Assembly (NCBI GenBank): GCA_019915135.1
Contig: JAHLMK010000007.1
Coordinates: 1,426,001-1,490,000 of the forward strand
Reading direction: 5' to 3'
Length of the DNA: 64,000 nucleotides
DNA from: Strobilurus pachycystidiatus
Taxonomy: Eukaryota; Basidiomycota; Agaricomycetes; Agaricales; Physalacriaceae
Numbering within the stretch: position 1 is the first letter of the stretch; each line of letters begins with the position of its first letter. A program made the position numbers and the translations under genes. This document shows, piece by piece, positions 57,714-64,000 of the stretch. Under the pieces are notes generated by a model that did not search any database, was not told the DNA's origin, and was given only the letters and a program-made list of their open reading frames with translations.

Positions 57714-59913
57714 GAGAGGGAAAGGACGGTGGTGGAAGTAATGAGTGTAGTACAGACGCCACGGAAATGGACGCTAGAGCAAGGACCTATTCGGCAGGTT
57801 GAACGTTGAGCTGTTTGGTAGCAAAGAAAAGGAAAACTCACAATTAACAGAGAGAGACTTACAGAAGATTAAGCATTCAACACTCCCGCGATGAGGTGCC
57901 GGGCGGCCTGGACAGTATGGGCGTCGTAGCTTGGCACTAAGTGAGAGTGTGGGATGAAACAATTGCGGGCCGTGCCGTGCCCGGCCCTGAATTTCTGATT
58001 CCTAGGACGGTCTACACCCTTTTACACCAGGTCTAAGCAGGGCGCCTCAAGATTGGTGCTGAGTACTGAGTCTTTGTCGAAGTGCTTGTGCAAAAACTAC
58101 AGTAACCACAAGATCACCATATGAACACGAGCACGACGTATTCCACATGCTTCACTGGAACAGTCTAAGTGCACACTTTGATGCTTCTTCAAGTTCTTGG
58201 AGCTCCAGTGGTCCACAGCAACTGATTCAACGTGCAACGTTCAATGATAGTCGCTGCTTCCGTCAATATGTATCCACCAAGTATAAGATGCTTCGATTGT
58301 TCGCCGTTCTCAAGCAGTGGCATTCATTGACGACCGTCAAGTTTCCGGTGCTCTGACAAGTGCCGTTGTCAAGGTCCGAATACGAGGGATTGGCGACATT
58401 TTGTGTCGAATACACGATATAATTTTCAACTACTTACGCCTGTGGACGCAGATCTTTGTTCGTATGATGCAACAGATTAGTGTCAGAAATAGCAGCGAGG
58501 CCGACCAAAACCAGATCGCTAGGCCTTGAAGCTTGAAGTACTGGGTCAGTCGCCCTAGCTCCACAGTGTGTCTATTACTATGTCGTTACTTTTACGACAC
58601 AGAAGCCTAGAGGGAGATATGAACTTGGGAACGTGCCGGCAAACCTAGTTCAATTCATCGTCACAGTCAATTGGCGGTCATAGTCTTGACAATTCTCCAT
58701 CACAGAGAGCGGGACAGAGGCTAGAAACATTAGGAGAGGTATGTTTCGCATTGTGCGATTCGCAGACGCCAGTGCCTGCGACGAAGGCATTCGGGCCATA
58801 AAATCAGATTGCTCTTGGAAATACAAGCAGGCGCTTGAATTCCTTGAAATGCATATGGAAGGGCGTAAGATGTAGGCCACCGAACGACGGTCCGACGTAA
58901 CTATTGACCCGGTCATGATACGATGGAGAGCTTGGTTCAAAAGGCTGCCCAGAACTCCCTAGGCTTATCGAGAGAGATGGCGCCGGAACCTCAGGTTACA
59001 TTGAGTCCAGAATCAGACAGAGCGGTAGACAGCGGAAATTGTCGACCATAGGAGCTGGTCGATCTGCTGAGCCACGTATCATGAGATGTCAGCAAAAGAC
59101 AATGATGCAGGACGACCACCTAACGACCGCAAACAGAAAAGGTTGAACTAGCCCGCTCAGTATGACGGTACAGGTATGGAGGTATGAGAAGAAGAGCACA
59201 CGGAATTTACTTCCCTGGAGAAGGGGCGGTGGTCGTACGGGAGCGCTGGTATGCGATGCACTCAATTTTCAAAGACTCCGGGCCGTCAAGCTATGTTTTC
59301 TTGGGAAGTCTGCGTCTCCGAGATCACTGATGCGTCAAACTTGGAAGAAAACAGAAGACAATCCATCCCGAAGATGTCCTCACGTCGGTCCATATGGTCG
59401 GTCATTCTCGCCATGGAGGAATACGAAGAGATGTGCTGGAACAACTTTCCTTGATAGATTGCACGAGTCACTAAGTGGAACACGCACCAGAGGCTCTAAA
59501 TGGGAAGGAGTGTGCGGATGCTCTCTAATCCGAGCACGGAAGCGACGACGATGTTGAATTAAATTCAACGGGAGCCACAGGTGAGGTGGAAATGAATTCC
59601 AACCCGTATTTGACAGGTTTTTCCCGGGGGCCAGCTCGACCGGTGTATGTTATGAGGATACATCACTACCAAAGAATTTAGAGCCCCTCATTTGGACGCG
59701 CTGACACGGTGCATATTCCACCTGTCACATACGAATGTTACTTAAAGTGTCCAGTATTCACCCGGTGCGTACGACACACACAGGCAGGGAGGGCCAACCC
59801 AAGGACCAATGACCTCTTTCTCCGGTATGCAGCCATAAGGCCTGCTAGACCAAAGCACCCTCTGGCGTATATAGATGCTCACCTGAAGGCGTACAACGAC
59901 ATTCACAACAAAG
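57714..59913. other. gene-poor stretch
   Basis: About 2.2 kb with only short unspliced frames on either strand (for example 58650-58940 minus and 59162-59557 plus). None has a domain or an exon chain. The promoter of the aegerolysin-like gene presumably lies in its 3' end. Confidence 0.45.
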
Positions 59914-60546
59914 ATGGCATACGCTCAAGAAATGATCATTCTTATCACAAACGTCGGCAACATGCCCTTCATGCTGAAGAACCTTCAGCTCGAATGGGTA
60001 AAGCTGTACGCTGACGGTCAGTCGTGCCGTCCCATGTAAGAAGCGTCGCTCACATACATATTCGCTGCAGGAGACAAAGAGCAATGGAGTCTCGACTGAC
60101 GATTACAGCAACAAAGTCATCGGGGCGGGAGACGTCCCTCAGATTGACCGTAAGGGCGCGTCGACGCGTCGACGAGCACCACTGGGTCATTCGACCTCGT
60201 CGACGCGAGCAATTGGGACAAGTTCATTCGTTCCTGTATTGGGACTTCCTTGGGATAACTTCCCTGGGATATTAAGAGGACCAACGTGTGGACCGTCACC
60301 GGAGCGGTCACCAGATGGATGGTCGAGTACTCTGACCAGAACTTGTATGGCGGGGCGCTGGGGACGATCGCCGTTGATGTGTTTGGGAAGAATCAGGTCG
60401 GAGATGGTGGGCACAAGTCAAAGCTATATCTTGTTGGCCTGAAGGGTGAGAAGCTTGGGATAGACACGTACCAAGTTGGAGGCACCGTGATTGTTGGGTA
60501 TTCAATGTATATCGCATCTCCTTTACGAGCGGCGGACAAGCAGTGA
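59914..60546 (+). pseudogene. aegerolysin-family gene, broken
   Basis: The first exon (59914-60016, ATG in the expected place) and the 3' block (about 60286-60546) match the two ends of the small beta-sandwich aegerolysins. These bind particular membrane sphingolipids and, with a MACPF partner, can form pores. The intron is 60017-60070. Lesions: a stop at 60097-60099 in the spliced frame, an 8-bp tandem duplication (60158-60173), and a 14-bp imperfect tandem duplication (60244-60271) that shifts the frame again. The 3' frame also runs on beyond the usual end of the family, which is about 135-140 residues. No MACPF gene is present in the window. Probably a recent pseudogene. Confidence 0.7.
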
Positions 60547-62138
60547 AGGGTAAGCCTTTAGGAATGAGTGATGCAGTCGGCAGTGCGGTCTGCGACGAAG
60601 GCTGACAACAGTGATGGAGCAAGGGTGCCCTGAAGCGTCGGTTGGATCATAAGAGTGGAACGGCTGGAAGCAGCCATGGCCATACCTGCTGCCTGTACTG
60701 GAATTGGCGGACTATACGTGGTTTGCGTTACTGCTCGTGCAGAATTGCCAGACCGACACGGTACGCCTTCGTGCTACATTCTTTCAGAGACCTCCCCAGT
60801 TCTCGATGTGCATTCTCCTTCCCGCTGTTTGCGCCGATGGGCTCGCTATTCCTCGTTGGACTTGCCGAGTCCAAAGTAGCGCAGTCCATGCCAGGCTGAC
60901 TGTCGCGCTGCGTGGTCGCGGATCCCGAGCGAGTTGGCTGCAGACATACAGGCAAAGAAGCGAGGAAGATTGCGTTTGCAAGAGAATGATTGAAGGCAGA
61001 CCGGTCCGATATTCCGTCGCAAAATGAGAACCGGCGATTCCCGAAAGACAAACTCGGCGTCCTCCGAATACAGTACCGGCAGAAGATCAGCGGCACCTTT
61101 TACAACTCTCATTCAAACCGCCATCTCTGTCTAAAGCCACTGTCAGTCTGACGCGTTGCATCTTCGCCTGCCTACGTCCTTTGCCTTCGGTCTCCGACTT
61201 CTTCGCAGTTGTATATGGGCCGTCAAAATGGCGCAATGGAAAATCTAACTTGAGAGCTTACCCGTTTCTACAGTGTTTGTATCTCCGGAGTCGAGACTGG
61301 CTCGGCTTTACTACCGGATCAACCGCCGACTCTTCTAATGAAGTTCTATCATTAGTGAGCGGGCCGACACATAGCTCTCTATCAGCTTTCAAAAGACGTG
61401 ATTTGCTTCTTCCCTTGTTTCGCACACGATTCCCCCTTCTCGCCATATCTCCCTTCAAGTCACGCATCTCCATCGGTATAGATGTCTGCAATTCTCTATG
61501 GATCCTGTTCACTCTCTGGTAAATCACCACACAGTCGCCGCAGCGAAATTGTCCTCATCGCGTGGCCCGTTTATCATCAAAATGATGTGCTTTACTCATT
61601 TTGACAGTGTCACATTTGCCTTTCTGATCGTCTACGCAATCCTGAAAATTTATCGTTTGTACGCCCCAGTAGGGAGCATCAGGCATCACGGCTCAGTTCG
61701 CTCCAGCGACTGCTCTCGGAGCGAGATTAGGTCGATGGTTACTTTCTCTGACAACCTGTCTATGCAGTCCTGCAGTATGGTCTTTGTACCCGTCTCAGTC
61801 ATACAATTAGGGTGGTGCTACAAACATGTGCCACGGTTAGCTCGTTGAGCATTTGTACGATTGTAAGTAGGTATTCAGTCTATCACTTAATCATGTTCTC
61901 GGCCTTAATGGGCGTGCTCTATCTAGAAGAACAAATGTGCACTCCAGGTGCACACTCGTCTCCCGGTGAGACGCATCACGGTCTCGTAAGGTCTCATAGG
62001 GACGAGCATTTCCTTGAAGCAACTGAATCTCGATCCGGGAATGGTTTGGCTCGAAAATTGAATAGGCTCGGCTGGGACCCGCATTCCGAGGAGAATAGTT
62101 ATAAGAGAGCTTCTCGATGCGTGTTTCATTCTCCAGTC
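60547..62138. other. intergenic upstream of the catalase gene
   Basis: No supported gene on either strand. A long + frame (61812-62567) overlaps the start of the catalase only by chance; its upstream part has no domain. The 3' end should hold the catalase promoter. Confidence 0.45.
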
Positions 62139-64000
62139 ATGCTACGTGTCGCCCCACTTCTTGTTCTCCTCCCTTTCGCCCTAGCTTGGTTTCCACCCAG
62201 TGTTCCCATTGTGGACCGTCGGGCAGGCGATGCCTTCACTGTCGATTTCCAGCAAGGAGTGAATACACAGACTGATACATCTACCAAACCTTCTGTCGAC
62301 CTCGAGTACACTACTGACGGTGGTACTCCTGTAGCCCACCCTTATGAAGCTCAACGTATTGGCAGTAACGGTGGGTCGTGCATTTCTGCGCGAGACAGAT
62401 ACGTTGACACGAGAAATTCCTTCTACAGGGCCTCTTCTCTTGCAAGATGTTCATCTCACAGAGCTCTTTGGAGCTTTCGACCGCGAGAGGATTCCAGAAC
62501 GCGTTGTCCACGCGAAAGGGGGTCAGTACGTTCCCTCTTGTCCTATGTGACGCTTCTAATCGCATGAAATTCTGCGAAACCTCGCTTCCTGCAGCCGGAG
62601 CCCATGGATACTTCGAGGTTACCAACTCCACGTTCGTCAAACAATACTCCATGATGTAAGTATTGACGCGCAGAACCCTGACCTTTCGTTCTCAACCATC
62701 GTCGTAGGGACGTTTTCAGCGAGGTGTGTCGATGTCAACTCCGTTTTGCACTTCTTGCTCAACTTTACTCGACAGGATGGATTGAGGACACCTATCACCG
62801 GTCAGCGCCACTTCTCCCCGAAGATGTTACTTGTGTTTTGACGCCATTCCCCAATCCCCAGTACGATTTAGCACAGTTGGCGGCGAGTCAGGTTCAGCAG
62901 ACGAAGCCCGGGACCCTCGAGGATTTGCAATAAAGTGCGTTCTCGACGCCACAAGAGATTGGTGACTTATCTGCTAGCCAGGTTCCGCACTCGTAAAGGA
63001 ATCTGGGATCTCGTCACCAACAGTTCGTACCAACATGCTTCTCTGACTGTCCACGTCTCAGACGAAAATAGACACACCCGTGTTCTTCATTCGTGACCCC
63101 GCCAAGTTTCCGCACTTCATACATGTACATTTGTCTTGTCACCGTCAGGTCTGTCCTTCGGACTAACCTTGTCTTCCAGACCCAGAAAAGAAATCCCCAG
63201 ACCCATCTGAAAGATAAGGAGTAAGTGCACGAATGGTGACGCGGTGTTCCTGTTCAGTTTGATAATGCCGTGCATCCTTCAGCATGTTCTGGGACTACCT
63301 GAGCTCTAACCCCGAGTCATTGTACCAAGTGAGTTCCCGATTTCCCGTTACAGGAGAGAGCAATCATCCTTCATAATTTCTGAACCGCGAACTTAGGTCA
63401 TGAGACTGTTCTCTGACCTTGGGACTCCGTACGGTTTTAGGCATATGAACGGCTGGGCTGGTCATACCTACAGGTATGATATAGCTACGTTATGACATCT
63501 CGCGCCTGCACTAAACGGTTCAACCTCTAGATGGATCAAGGAAGATGGCTCGTGGGTCTACGTAAAGCTGTTTTCCGAAAGCATGCAAGGGGTGAGCCCT
63601 TTCACTGTTGCAATGTTCTCTCCGGTCTCATCGCAGCGGTACAGGTCAAGAACTTTACGAATGCCGATGCGGTTCAAATACAAGGTGCGTGTCGAGCATT
63701 CTTTGACGGCGGACACTACTTACTGATCCGCAACATCTAGGGCAGAACCCGGACTTTGCCACCCAGGACTTGTATGAGGCTATTGAGAACAAGACCTATC
63801 CGGGATGGACTATGTACGCGCAGGTCCTGACACCTGAGGCTGCAGAATCATTCAAGTAAGCATCCCTCTGCGCCACTTATTTGACGACTCTCATACAATG
63901 TCGACTGAAGATACAACGTTCTGGATCTCACGAAGTACGTACAACTACTAACGCCTCGACATCATACGTCCTCAACGAATGATCTTCTCCCAGGGACTGG
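62139..64000 (+). CDS. secreted heme catalase, 5' part (runs off window)
   Basis: Decomposes hydrogen peroxide. ATG 62139 starts a signal peptide ([20 protein letters not shown]), so it is likely exported. The active-site block [20 protein letters not shown] carries the catalytic His. It continues with [39 protein letters not shown] then [20 protein letters not shown] (distal Asn/Phe region), [50 protein letters not shown] and [20 protein letters not shown]. About eleven short introns, all GT-AG and phase-consistent. The window ends inside the exon after NVLDLTKDW, before the proximal heme Tyr, so subunit size and clade are undetermined. Confidence 0.9.

Noticed and set aside
58650..59560. 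Open frames of about 95-130 codons
   Set aside because: No domain, no splice logic, and lesion-free length within chance for this composition.
61812..62567. 251-codon plus-strand frame upstream of and overlapping the catalase
   Set aside because: The catalase frame itself starts with a signal peptide at 62139 and splices consistently. The upstream part has no domain and reads through introns.
1..64000. CRISPR array, bacterial operons, prophage or rRNA genes
   Set aside because: Spliceosomal introns throughout and eukaryotic families indicate a fungal nucleus. No regularly spaced repeats or rRNA-like segments were seen.

Overview
The window looks like nuclear DNA of an agaricomycete (mushroom-type basidiomycete). 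Genes are cut by many phase-consistent introns of roughly 45-60 nt. The mobile-element families are those typical of that group: KDZ transposases with a CxC2 cysteine cluster, a Plavaka-like fragment, and a basidiomycete LINE-type reverse transcriptase. It also carries lineage-typical proteins: an aegerolysin relic, a WD40 protein with a C-terminal membrane helix, and large agaricomycete families of unknown function. All exon models were assembled by eye from reading frames and splice consensus. None was checked against RNA or a database.

Layout. 1-12.7 kb is transposon-rich. It holds one intact KDZ transposase (3085-6886, +, 11 exons adding up to 1080 codons in frame), a truncated KDZ copy facing it (8857-7070, -), two small KDZ relics, and several small hypothetical genes, one of them tryptophan-rich. 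12.7-14.3 kb is a gene-poor stretch with two related hairpins, a 50-bp minisatellite and a recurring ATTGGAC-containing motif. 14.3-16.6 kb holds a 683-aa agaricomycete hypothetical on the minus strand. 17.6-23.1 kb is a mosaic of fragments of unrelated host genes, all on the + strand: an aspartic-protease-like N-terminus, a P450 C-terminal half, a P450 N-terminal half, a Plavaka-like piece, a dual-specificity-phosphatase tail and a glycine decarboxylase (P-protein) piece. This resembles gene-fragment capture by a transposon.

23.5-39.2 kb alternates complete but unrecognised genes (a 537-aa protein, a WD40 membrane protein) with decayed elements (LINE RT, Ulp1/C48-like peptidase) and a hard-to-model Ser/Pro-rich gene ending in an AT-hook. 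39.8-50.9 kb is the stable housekeeping part. It has a CoA-transferase family III/alpha-methylacyl-CoA racemase gene followed by a cytochrome b5-acyl-CoA dehydrogenase fusion on the same strand, plausibly cooperating in oxidation of branched fatty acids. Next come a Zn2Cys6 transcription factor (-) and a BuGZ/ZNF207-type zinc-finger protein (+).

51-57.7 kb has small membrane proteins, a hypothetical, an aldo-keto reductase with three reading-frame lesions, and a single-pass membrane protein with a Ser/Thr-rich ectodomain. 59.9-60.5 kb holds a broken aegerolysin gene with no MACPF partner in the window. From 62.1 kb to the window end lies the 5' part of a secreted catalase. A recurring feature is the number of introns that appear to use GC-AG borders.
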